This document shows positions 46,210 to 56,470 of a stretch of 64,000 nucleotides of DNA, piece after piece. The first letter of the stretch is position 1, and every line of letters starts with the position of its first letter. The notes under the pieces were generated by a model, which saw only the letters and a list, made by a program, of their open reading frames with translations, searched no databases and had not been told where the DNA came from. The translations under genes were made by a program, and so were the position numbers. Source of the DNA: Climacium dendroides (lineage: Eukaryota > Streptophyta > Bryopsida > Hypnales > Climaciaceae); NCBI GenBank assembly GCA_950106755.1, contig OX467087.1, positions 6,886,047 to 6,950,046 on the forward strand. The letters are read 5' to 3'.

Positions 46210-48774
46210 ATGTTTCAAAATATTAGTGAGCATGAGTTGAAAAAGGCATTGCAAAAGAACCAAAGAAAAGAAAGGGCTAATAAACGGTCTAATCGTAGAA
46301 TTATATCCTCTTATGCCAACCTTGTATTTAGTCCAACACCAGCAAGACCACCTTCTCCCCAAAATTCTAAATTGAACAATTTAGACATAGAACAAACTTT
46401 AAGTTCGCCTTTAGGAATTTATGCAAGAAGACAAGTAGATAACAATTTAGGTGAAGGATCAGCTAAGATTATAAACCCCATTGTAGCAAACATTGTTGAT
46501 AACCTTTTAGACCAAGAAGTTAGGAATTTTCAAGAAATTCCTTATTCAACATTTGAACGAGGACAAACTTCAAATTCTCCTACGTTACACTCGACCCCTA
46601 TCGAATATTTGTTTTCAAGACCTAAAAATCTTACTTTAGACCCTCAATTCACTAGTCCAGTGGCAGAATATTTACAAGAATCTGGAGGTGAAGAGAGTCC
46701 CAGTGTACGAGAACGCTTGAAAAAGCTCTTGTACCATGTGAACGAAAACTCTGATCCTATCACTTCTGAGTCAGAACATTCTGATACACCTTCTCATTTT
46801 GAAATTTCTTCAGGTCAATTTTTACCACCATTGGCTAAAGAAAATAGAACTCCATATAGTTTAAGTAGTCCAGAGGGACCCTCTGATTCTCCCTCATCAA
46901 GTTTGGCTTCATCAAGTAAGAATTCCAGTGATAGTTCACCATCTAGTGAGAACATCTCTAACATAAACATGGCGCAACCAAGACCATTGAGTTTGGTTCC
47001 ACTGCCACAATACTTGGGCCATCCAGGATCTGATCTTGATTATCATGTCAATAGATTTTTGATGACATGTCAAGCAAACCTCATACCTGAGGCCAATTAT
47101 TTGATAACCTTTCCTTCCACCTTAACGGGTGCTGCTCAGGAATGGCATCAAACTCATGGACCCTATGCAACATGGGAAGCATTGAGAGATGCCTTTCTAA
47201 CGAGATTCCGTCCATTAGCTTTTATAGAAAATATTCAAGACCGTTTGCGGAACTTGAGAATGGGACCTAGAGAAACTGTAGATTCCTACTATGGAAGAAT
47301 GGAATATCTTTTAAGACATTGGCGTAATCATAATATGCCAGATGCTTACCTTACTAGCTTGTTTATAGGAGGATTACACCCTATTGAGTTCAAAATAGCC
47401 ATGAGAGAAAAGAACCCTGCAAATTTAGCAGAAGCCTTGCAAAATGCTAAAAGATATGAAGAAGCTAGGATTGGTGAAGCAGATTTGTCTTTGGCAGATC
47501 TTACACCTTATCCTACAACATCTCTAGAACCTTCTTATGTTCAAAATCCTATGTATCCAGTAGTTCAAGAACCAAATTATATAAAACCAGAAATACATAT
47601 ACCAAAACCAAATTTAGATTCCAAAACTGGATTAGAAAATCAATTGAATAAATTGATTGAAGGAATGGCTGACTTAAGAGTCCAAGTGACCAATGCGCCA
47701 AATAAGAGAAATAAGCCTACCAATGTGAGAACTAATGTTTGGTGTTCTAATTGTAAAGGGCATGGGCATTTGTCTTCAGAATGTTCATCACCTTTGATAG
47801 AAAATATGGTACGAAGCCCTATTTGTGGGTTTTGTGGTGGTAAACATTTTACAGACAAATGTTGGAATTTAAAAGCTGTTAGACAGGATATAGTAGCAGT
47901 TAAGCAAGTCATGCAAGTTGAAAACAATAGGCCATGGGTTAATAAGTCTAACTTTAGCAAACGACCATTCACTAGACCAAATGAAGAACCTCCATATAAT
48001 CCTAACAATCGACAAAATTGGAATAATAATAATAATTACAATAATAATCAACCTTTACCCCCATCCGGCTCATCTAGACCAGAAAGGTCGGTTATCTGTT
48101 ATAGATGTGGTGAACCAGGTCACTATTCTCAAGACTGTCCTAATCCTAAAAAAGAAGTTGGTTATGTTCCTTGGTGTGGGCGTTGTAGACAACGAGGTCA
48201 TACTGCAGAAGAGTGTAATGCCCCACCTAGGAACTTTCCTCCCTCTGAAAGAGATTATCCCAAGAAAAACCAAGTCCAATTTAAGGACCAGGATAACACC
48301 AGATCCTCAAATCACGTCTCCCACATTCTACATAGGAATGAACCATTGCCTGAAAAGGTTTATGTAACTACTAGGGGAATGGAGACAAAACAAGACATTA
48401 GGAATAATGCATCCCAAGACTATTCAAAAAAGAAATTAGTTCAACCATATTGGTCACAAGAAGAAATATCTTCTGAACTAGATAAAGCAAAAGAGAGTGT
48501 TAACCAAATACCCGAATCTGAACCCATAACATTTCCAGAAAAAGAAATTACTTTAAAAGAAAAACAAGAAAAAGCCCTTAAGGCAACTCTTAACCAAGAA
48601 AACCAAAACGAACCTCAAAAAATAATTCTACCACCAAAGGTATTACCTACAATCTCTTCGACTTTACCTAGTTTCTACCAACCTCCTTTTAAACGAAATA
48701 AGCCCAGAAGTCATGAAACTGACTTCATCAAACGGAAAGCAACACGTACAATGAAATTAGAAATGGGTATGTAG
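46210..48774 (+). CDS. gag: Gag polyprotein with four zinc knuckles
   Basis: 854 residues. An N-terminal 250-residue Ser/Pro-rich extension precedes a second Met (254, MAQPRP), which may be the ancestral start. Residues about 265-420 form the Retrotrans_gag capsid-type domain (AAQEWHQTHG, TWEALRDAFLTRFRP, LFIGGLHP). Four knuckles follow: 512-525 CX2CX4HX4C, 539-551 CX2CX3HX4C, 630-643 and 656-669 CX2CX4HX4C. An Asn-rich linker lies at 598-613. Gag packages and coats element RNA. It ends at TAG 48772-48774, and pol continues in the same frame without an ATG, so Gag-Pol would need readthrough of this stop. Confidence 0.92.
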   Translation: MFQNISEHELKKALQKNQRKERANKRSNRRIISSYANLVFSPTPARPPSPQNSKLNNLDIEQTLSSPLGIYARRQVDNNLGEGSAKIINPIVANIVDNLLDQEVRNFQEIPYSTFERGQTSNSPTLHSTPIEYLFSRPKNLTLDPQFTSPVAEYLQESGGEESPSVRERLKKLLYHVNENSDPITSESEHSDTPSHFEISSGQFLPPLAKENRTPYSLSSPEGPSDSPSSSLASSSKNSSDSSPSSENISNINMAQPRPLSLVPLPQYLGHPGSDLDYHVNRFLMTCQANLIPEANYLITFPSTLTGAAQEWHQTHGPYATWEALRDAFLTRFRPLAFIENIQDRLRNLRMGPRETVDSYYGRMEYLLRHWRNHNMPDAYLTSLFIGGLHPIEFKIAMREKNPANLAEALQNAKRYEEARIGEADLSLADLTPYPTTSLEPSYVQNPMYPVVQEPNYIKPEIHIPKPNLDSKTGLENQLNKLIEGMADLRVQVTNAPNKRNKPTNVRTNVWCSNCKGHGHLSSECSSPLIENMVRSPICGFCGGKHFTDKCWNLKAVRQDIVAVKQVMQVENNRPWVNKSNFSKRPFTRPNEEPPYNPNNRQNWNNNNNYNNNQPLPPSGSSRPERSVICYRCGEPGHYSQDCPNPKKEVGYVPWCGRCRQRGHTAEECNAPPRNFPPSERDYPKKNQVQFKDQDNTRSSNHVSHILHRNEPLPEKVYVTTRGMETKQDIRNNASQDYSKKKLVQPYWSQEEISSELDKAKESVNQIPESEPITFPEKEITLKEKQEKALKATLNQENQNEPQKIILPPKVLPTISSTLPSFYQPPFKRNKPRSHETDFIKRKATRTMKLEMGM

Positions 48775-51700
48775 CCCTACAACGTGCTGGACAACTTAGA
48801 CAGAATACAACCTCTCATTTCTATGAAACAACTTTTGGCAATTTCGCCCAAATGTAGGAGTGACCTTAGTACTTCTCTAATAAGAAAAAGGGTTAAGTCA
48901 AACCAAATCCATGAGATCTCGGTAGATCCTGGGGCCCCAACAGTAGAAGTAATGATTGATGGATCATTAATCCATGGAGTCCAAATCGATAGTGGGTCTA
49001 GTGTTAATCTCATGAACTTCGAAACTATGGAAGAACTGGGATTAACCACTATGACACCAATACCTATCATTCTAAGAATGGCGGACCAAAGTAGGGTCAA
49101 ACCTCTTGGGATGTTGAATCAAATTACTACCACTATAGGAGGAATTGATTATAAAATAGACTATATAGTTTTTAAATTGTTAAACTCTATATCTTCTTAT
49201 CCTATCCTATTAGATAGACCTTGGCTGTTTTCAGCCAAAGCAAAAGATGATTGGGGTAAGGGAACCTTGACTATAGGAAAAGGCAAAAACCAAATTGTCT
49301 TTCCCCTTTATCCAACTCCTTATCATGGAGAAACCCAACAAGAGGATTCTAATCAAACTTCTGCATTTTCTTCTGACATGGAGGAAGAGAGTGATGATGA
49401 ACAACCAACACAAAAAGTAAATAAAGAATTTCCTTATAAATGTGTTGGGTTGGGAGAATATTTTACTCCCATGAATAATATCGATGACTCGGATGATGCC
49501 ATCCTGGCATGGGAAAATTCTGAGGTCTTAAATGTTAGTGTTGAAGAAAGTTCAGAGCTTGAACCTAAACAACCGTCAGATACTGAAGAAATAGAGAATT
49601 TATTTGCTCATAAAGACCCAACCCCTTTGCAAAAGGAATCTTTGAAAACTCCTTTACAACAAATGAATTTAGGGACAAAGGAAGATCCTAAGCCTATTAG
49701 GGTCTATTCTAAAATGACGAAGGTAGAGTTTAAGTATTGGCATAACTTTTTCAAAAGACATAGAAAGGCTTTTGCTTGGAGTTATGCCGATCTTAAAGGA
49801 GTTCCTCCTGAAATATGTCAACACAATATTGTGTTAGAAGAAAACGCAAAACCTGTTAGACAAAGACAATACCGAATGAATCCAAAGTATTCATTAATGG
49901 TAAAAGAGGAAATTGATAAGCTGTTAGAATGCGGATTCATATTTCCCGTACCTTACAGTGAATGGGTTTCACCTATTGTAATAGTACCCAAAAAGAATGG
50001 CAAGTTGAGAATTTGCCAAGACTACCGTAAGTTAAATAGTATCACTAAGAAAGATCACTTTCCTTTACCATTTACCGATACCCTTTTAGATGGTGTCGCA
50101 GGACACGAATGCTATTCTTTTCTAGATGGATTTTCTGGTTATAACCAAATCCAAATTGCAGAAATATATAGGCTATTAACAGCCTTTACTACTGATTGGG
50201 GAATATTTGCCCATACAGTAATGCCTTTTGGATTGTATAACGCCCCTGCTACTTTTCAGAGGTTAATGACCATAGCCTTTCAAGAGTATCTCAGAAAGTT
50301 CATCGAAATATTCTTAGACGACTTCTGTGTGTTTAGCACAAAAGCCAATCATGCAGGATGCTTAGAAAAGTGTTTCGAACAATGTGAGAAGTTTGACATT
50401 TCAATCAATGCAGCCAAATCCCAATTTGCCGTACCTTATGGCAAAATTGTGGGACACATTGTTTCTAATCAAGGCATTGCTACAGATCCGGATAAGGTTG
50501 CAATTATTAGTGAACTACCCCAACCTAACACTATAACAGAGGTTAGGGCCTTTTTAGGACATGTTGGATACTATAGAAGATATATCCACAAGTATGCCAA
50601 CATTGCCTTATCTTTAACTGCGTTAACCAAAAAGACTGATAGTACACATGTATAGACCGAAGCTTGTACAGAAGCCTTTAATACCCTAAAACAAAAATTG
50701 ATAACAGCCCCTGTCCTAATTCCACTAGATTGGAATAAAGACTTCGAAGTTTATGTTGACGCTTCCAATGTTGCAATCGGAAGTGTATTAAGCCAAAAGA
50801 ATGAAAAAGGACATGATAGACCCATTTATTTTGCAAGCCGCCAATTGGCCGCTGCAGAAAAAAATTATACCGTAACAGAACGGGAAGCATTAGGAATGAT
50901 ATTCTCAGTCCAAAAGTTCCGACATTATTTGTTGGGATACAAATTTGTTTTCCATGTAGATCATGATGCCTTGAAATACATGATAAACAAACCCCAACTT
51001 AGTGGGCGGATAGCTAGATGGGTGTTATTACTCCAGGAGTTTAATTTTACGATCCAAGTAAGACCTGGAAAGAGTCATGCGAACACAGACCATCTATCTC
51101 GAATTAACCCAAAAGTTGGACTAGAACCCATTGACGATAGTTTTCCAGATGCCAACTTATTCCAAGTAGATGTCATTCCGACAAAATATGCAGATATAAT
51201 CTATTATCTTTCCACTGGACAAATTCCTGTGAAATACACAGAAAAACAAAAGAGACGATTAGTTTATAGAGCAATACCTTACACACTAATAGAAAACGTT
51301 CTCTACAAAAAAGGTAGAGATGAATTATTAAGATGTTGTATTAACCCAAGTGAAGTACCCTCAATCCTGGAAGGATGTCACAGCGATGTCTGTGGAGGAC
51401 ACTTTGCTGGGTTAGTCACTGCCCAAAAGGCACTGCAATCTGGCTATTGGTGGCCAACCATGTTTGCAGATGCTGCTAAATATGCAAAGAAGTGTGATCC
51501 TTGCCAAAGAACAGGCAAACCTACACCTTCCACTTCTATACCCCTAACTCCTATCCTTGCCCAAATACCTTTTGAGAAATGGGGTATTGACTTTGTTGGC
51601 CCAATTAAACCCCCAAGTCGAAACGGTAGGAAACAATATATTCTAGTCGCCACAGACTATGTCACTAAATGGGCAGAAGCTTCTGCCATTAAAACAGACG

Positions 51701-52434
51701 ATGCCAAAACCGTTGCCAAATTCCTATATGAAAACATTATTACACGATTTGGCTGTCCAAAAGAGCTAGTGAGTGATAGAGGTACTCACTTTTTGAATGA
51801 TACCATTGCTCAATTAGCTAAAAAATATTTGATCAAACACAAAAAAACAAGTCCTTATCACCCAAGAGCAAATGGTCAGACAGAAAAGACTAACGGAATA
51901 CTTTGTAAAATCATTACTAAAACAGTCCAAGGCTCTAATACAGATTGGGACGCACGAGTCCTAGATGCCTTATGGGCTTATAGGTGTGCGTACAAGGTAA
52001 CTACCAAATGTACACCTTTTCAACTAGTGTATGGCCAGGAGGCCATTTTGCCAATTGAACTAGAAATCCAATCCTTACGGATTGCAATTGAGCATAAACT
52101 AGGAGAAGATGACTCCCTGAAAGAAAGTTACTCAATGTTGGAAAAACTAGACGAGACTCGGCGACAGGCCTACTTAAACATGCTAGTAATTGAGAACCGT
52201 AGGAAAAGTTATTACGATAGCAAACTCAAACCCAAAGAGTTGCATCCTAATGACTTAGTCCTTCTCTTTGATAGTAGATTCCAAAAATTTCCAGGCAAAT
52301 TCAAAATGCGATGGTTTGGACCATACAAAATCTTGAATGTATACCCCAATGGGTCTGTAGAATTGCAAGATTTTGCAGGGGTAATCCATTCTACACGATA
52401 CAATGGCTATCGCCTAAAACCTTACATAACTTGA
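48775..52434 (+). pseudogene. pol: Pol: protease, RT, RNase H, integrase, with one internal TAG
   Basis: One frame, same as gag. Protease carries QIDSGSS (active Asp at 48988). RT runs about 49870-50430 with PKKNGKLRICQDYRKLN, FLDGFSGYNQI and MPFGL, but its catalytic box is FLDD (50311-50322), not YxDD, and the usual EDRxKTAF reads EIYRLLTAF. TAG at 50653-50655 replaces the Trp of the conserved tether before RNase H. RNase H has D, E, D, D in VDAS, TERE, VDHD and NTDH. Integrase has its HHCC finger (51379-51504), DD35E (WGIDF, SDRG, GQTEK) and a GPY/F module. No chromodomain. Autonomous function is doubtful; the element was probably mobilised in trans. Confidence 0.9.
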
Positions 52435-52451
52435 GGACAAGTTATGATTTA

Positions 52452-52462
52452 AAGTAGAGGGC
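52452..52462 (+). promoter_or_regulatory. Internal polypurine-tract-like site
   Basis: AAGTAGAGGGC, 17 bp after the pol stop, is identical to the tract before the 3' LTR (56458-56468). It could act as a second origin of plus-strand synthesis. Confidence 0.5.
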
Positions 52463-53763
52463 AGGCTAAAAATATGTATAAATTTTCAAAATTAATAAAT
52501 TAATAATAATAATAATAAATAAATAAATAAAAACATATCAGCACATTTGTAATAGATTTCAGAACTGCCTAAGTAATTGTTACATTGAATAAAAGATACA
52601 GAACATAAATATTTTCAAATAGAAATGGTTATAGATAATGGAAAATTGCATTAACGGTTAGTTTGTCTCAAATTTTTGAATTTTGTAGAATGCATTGCTG
52701 ATAAACAAGTGTAACTCTTTAGCAAAAGACATACAGGTACTATTCTTTAAATAAAAAAAATAAAAAATAAAAAAAACAAAAAAACAAAACATGATAAAAC
52801 AAGAACAAAAGTAAGAATAATAAGTGTTCCAAACTTTCAGTTTATTTCCTTTCTTCTAGTATTTCAATTGCTGAAACATGATAATAATACGATGAGTGAA
52901 AAATAAGTAAGGAAAAATTAACCTTGGTCCCACTTAAGAATGAAATAAAGGAAGCTGAAAGAAAATGAGCGTAAAGGAAAGGTGAGTTCCAATAAATTAA
53001 AGGCAAAATTCCCGAGAGAAGACAGAAATTGGAAGCCTTGTTCTGATAATAAATGGGGATCTAGAAATAATCACATAATCTTCATTCTTGAAAACATGAT
53101 AAATAGGAAGTTTTCTAACTTAGTTTTAGAAAATCCTAACGTAAATCCTATACACAAATTTTAAACAATTATTGAAATAAATAAGAAATCTCTCAATAAG
53201 CTTTGATTGTGCAGAGAGTATTGAGAGACAAGAAAGTTAAAAGTGATTTCCGTAAGCAGTGAGGGTTGACTGAACTAAATGGAAGATTACACTATAATGA
53301 GAGAAAATGAGCGAGAGAAAAAAAGAGTGGAAAACAAGGATTGAGTGCTGCTAATCTTTCATTTGTAAGGAATTGAAGCCAAAAAGGAAGGAAAGATAGG
53401 CAGCAGTAATGGGGAAAGAAAATCAAAATCATAATTAAGTTCAGTCTTTGTCTTTTTCTTTCTCTATCCTATTTGTAGTCACCCTTAATCTCGATTTAGG
53501 TCAATTAAAAGAAAAGACCAATTAGGCAGCCCCCTTTTCACTAACTAATTTGGTTTGTAATTGAGAGTTAGTTCAATTATCAAAAATTTAGTTAGTATTG
53601 TTGTAATATAGTATAGAGTATAAATAATAGTACATAACAAAATTTACTAAGTCCCATAATTTAATAAGTGTCTTTGTTTGTATTTGTATTGGAGATAGTG
53701 TTTGAACGTATGAAAGTTAAACAAAACAGTTAAGTCTTCTCTAGAGTCAAAACCTTTGGAAAA
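52463..53763 (+). other. Noncoding spacer between pol and ORF3
   Basis: A/T-rich, with AATA/AAAT microsatellite at 52495-52532 and A-rich tracts near 52750-52800. No frame above 60 codons. A subgenomic or spliced ORF3 message would need a promoter or splice acceptor here; I see no site clear enough to annotate. Confidence 0.6.
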
Positions 53764-56439
53764 ATGAAGAGTGGGTTATCTATTAAAGCAACATCGAGAG
53801 CGGTGTTTCCTATTGAAATTTTGAAAGGATTTCCTGAGTCTCAAAAAGAGTTGTTTAAGAAAGCCGGTATTTGGGAATTCCTGCATTATAGTTGGAAGCC
53901 GATTAACAAAAAGTTGGTCAAAGAAATTATATACTCAAGTGATTATGGAAGAATAAAAGAGATTAGAATTGAAGATAGACAACTGTGTATTTCTCCTAAG
54001 AAAATAGCGGAATTGTTCCATATGACCTTGGAAGGAATAAGATCTAGAGAATCTTGTCCCTTGGGTTTAAAAGCAAAAATTGAATTATTTGGAACCAACT
54101 ATAGGAAGGCTTATGTTGAGAATGGTTTTGATTTGGCCTATATGATTGAGAAAGAAATGGCCTTGTTCTTTGTATTCATTAATCAACATATTTTTGGAGC
54201 GACACATTTCCCAATTATGGATACCAAGTCTTTCTATATTGTATATATGGCATATATGGACGAGAAAGTTGATTGGGCCTATCTAGCTTATCAAACTATG
54301 ATAAAAGAGCTTCAAGCAAAGAAAAATGACAGTACATTATATTTGGAGTCTGCTTACCTATTATCGGCTTTGTGTGAGCAGGTTATTACAGAGATGGATG
54401 TTTTCCCATACATTGGAGATGTGGAGCCTATTGTGAGTATTGATCCTGCCCAGTTCCATTGTAGTCATCATGATGTAGAAGAGGTTACATTATCGGATTC
54501 GTCTTATTCTTCTGTACCCCCTGTTGAGAGTAATTTAGCTTTAATTGAAGAGTTGAGACATGAAATTGAGACTTATAAAGAGAAAGTGAATCATTTGAGT
54601 TTAGAAGTTCATATTTTTAAGAATAAAGCAACAAAAGCACAAGAAAAGGTTAAAATACTAGAAACCTTGAATGTGGAGTATAAAAATCATTTTAAGGAGA
54701 GACTAAAGGCCAAAACGGATGAGTGCAATCTGTGGAGAGAAAAGTACAATGATATGCAAGGAGTCAGAGATGACATTAATAGAGCCTTAGTGAGAGCTTT
54801 ACATCAAGTAGATTTTCTAGTGGAAGATAATGAGAGACTACAAAGAGAAATAAAAAAGAAGAATGAAGAGGTAGTGATCCCGAGTGTTTCAGTTCCAGTA
54901 TCCACTATGTGTATCCAAACAGAGAAGGAGGTTAGTTGTGAGGAATCTACCATATCAAGATTACACCAGAGTATGTGGCATTACCAGTATGAGTCTCCAC
55001 CTACCTTTTCTTTATACAGAGCGTATGAGCTGCAGAGTGGGATATGTTTGAGTATTTTGGATTTAGAAAAGGAACAGAAATTAACCCCAGAGGAGTTCTC
55101 AGTAGTTTGGGAAAGAGCTAGTAAGTTTGAGAATATGCAGAACCTTCTATGTGAAATGTTAGTTCGTGAGGACTTATCTTTGAGTAGTTGGGAGCCATTA
55201 TTCTATCCTATAGCGGATTTGGGGGCAAGAGCTTTATGTTATTATATACAGTTGGAAAAAGAGTTGAAACACAAGAGACAAGTGGATTTATCTAGTGTAC
55301 CGAAGAGGCTTGTGTGGATATCTGATCATCAGGAAGGGATTGATCCCAGTTATTATATTTCTTCTGAGATTAGAGGCAAGTGGAAAAGGGAGCTTCAGTT
55401 TTTACGGAGTCAGTTGACTTTTACAAAAACCTCTCAGGGTAGTATGGAGATTTTATTGCAGGCAATTCTCAATAGAGAGGCAGTGGCCCAGCGTGGTGAG
55501 TTGACTATCAGTCATTATGTGTATAATATCCAATAGACATACATCAGATTATGTACTACTTTGGATGCTTATGCTAAAGGTCATATCAAGTTTCATCCGA
55601 CAAAGGAGAGTTCTATGTTCAAGATGCCGCCACCATCATATGTACCTGCTGCATGGATGTGTACAAGGACCCCGATACAAGGTTCTATTCTTACTTGTCA
55701 GTTTTTGGGAAAATATTCTGCTATGTTTGAGGAAATGTCTATTGAGAGACCTGTACCATCTTGGAAAGCATTGGAGTGGTTGGGTGAAGACTATGGCTTA
55801 TCCAAGACAGAGACAGTACCATATGATAAAGTTTATTTGAAGATTTCTGAGAAATGGCAGATAAATCCACCACCCTCTGTAAGTACAAATGTGCATTTCT
55901 GTCAATGTCAGAGAAGATATAAGTGGGACCCGAAAGCTACTATTGATTCGGTTGAGTATAATTGGCCAGTGATCCCTGGAATTTTTACTACTTCTATATT
56001 ATGTGCTCAAGCCTATTCAGATTTTCACCAACATCATATTCATCATACAGATCCGGTATGTTTCAGAGCGGCAGTTTTCTGTGACTTTCTACAGTATATG
56101 TGTTCTAAGTTTGGGGTGGTGATCAATGTGAACAAGTATGATCCATTACAACCAGAGTTTCATATGATGATGAAGTTACAATATCACAGTGCTCGATGGC
56201 ATCGTGTATTGGAGCTTATGGCACTAACTCACTTTTTATGGGGAGCTCAAAAGTGTTTCATCAATGAGTTTAGCCATAACAGATTTCTACCTACTTAGAC
56301 TTGGTTGCAGAATCAGAGATTACATAACCCATCATTGCTGGACAGGGATGAGGACGTGAAGAAAGAATGTGCAAAGACCCTGAGGAAAGATATCCAGTTG
56401 CAGAATCGTGACAGAAACAAGAGACCAAGACATTATTGA
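53764..56439 (+). pseudogene. ORF3 accessory protein (not envelope), two internal TAG
   Basis: 891 codons from ATG 53764 to TGA 56437-56439, interrupted by TAG at 55534-55536 and 56296-56298; homology to the old element's ORF3 continues past both, so they are interruptions, not ends. Residues 30-90 and 160-215 form a helical N-terminal region (GIWEF, ISPKKIAELF, VDWAYLAY) reminiscent of the putative plant transposon protein domain seen in Athila-type ORFs. Residues about 255-370 are a coiled coil. The C-terminal part has QFLGKY, PSWKALEWLG, FCQCQRRYKW, DPVCFRAAVF and YHSARWHRVLELM. No signal peptide or membrane anchor. Position matches the env-like ORF of Athila, but the sequence does not look like an envelope. 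Function unknown. Confidence 0.8.
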
Positions 56440-56457
56440 CGGGGACGTCAATAGACT

Positions 56458-56470
56458 AAGTAGAGGGCTA
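56458..56470 (+). promoter_or_regulatory. 3' polypurine tract
   Basis: AAGTAGAGGGCTA directly precedes the 3' LTR (TGTAGT at 56471) and begins 18 bp after the ORF3 stop. It is less purine-pure than most tracts, but the old element has the same AGGGCTA|TGTAG junction. Confidence 0.65.

Noticed and set aside
48784..50655. Independent pol ORF beginning at 48784
   Set aside because: No ATG there and conserved pol sequence starts upstream, directly after the gag stop; treated as one gag-pol frame.
53764..56298. Envelope gene of an endogenous retrovirus
   Set aside because: Position is right for env, but there is no signal peptide, membrane anchor or fusion-like segment, and the protein is coiled-coil rich.
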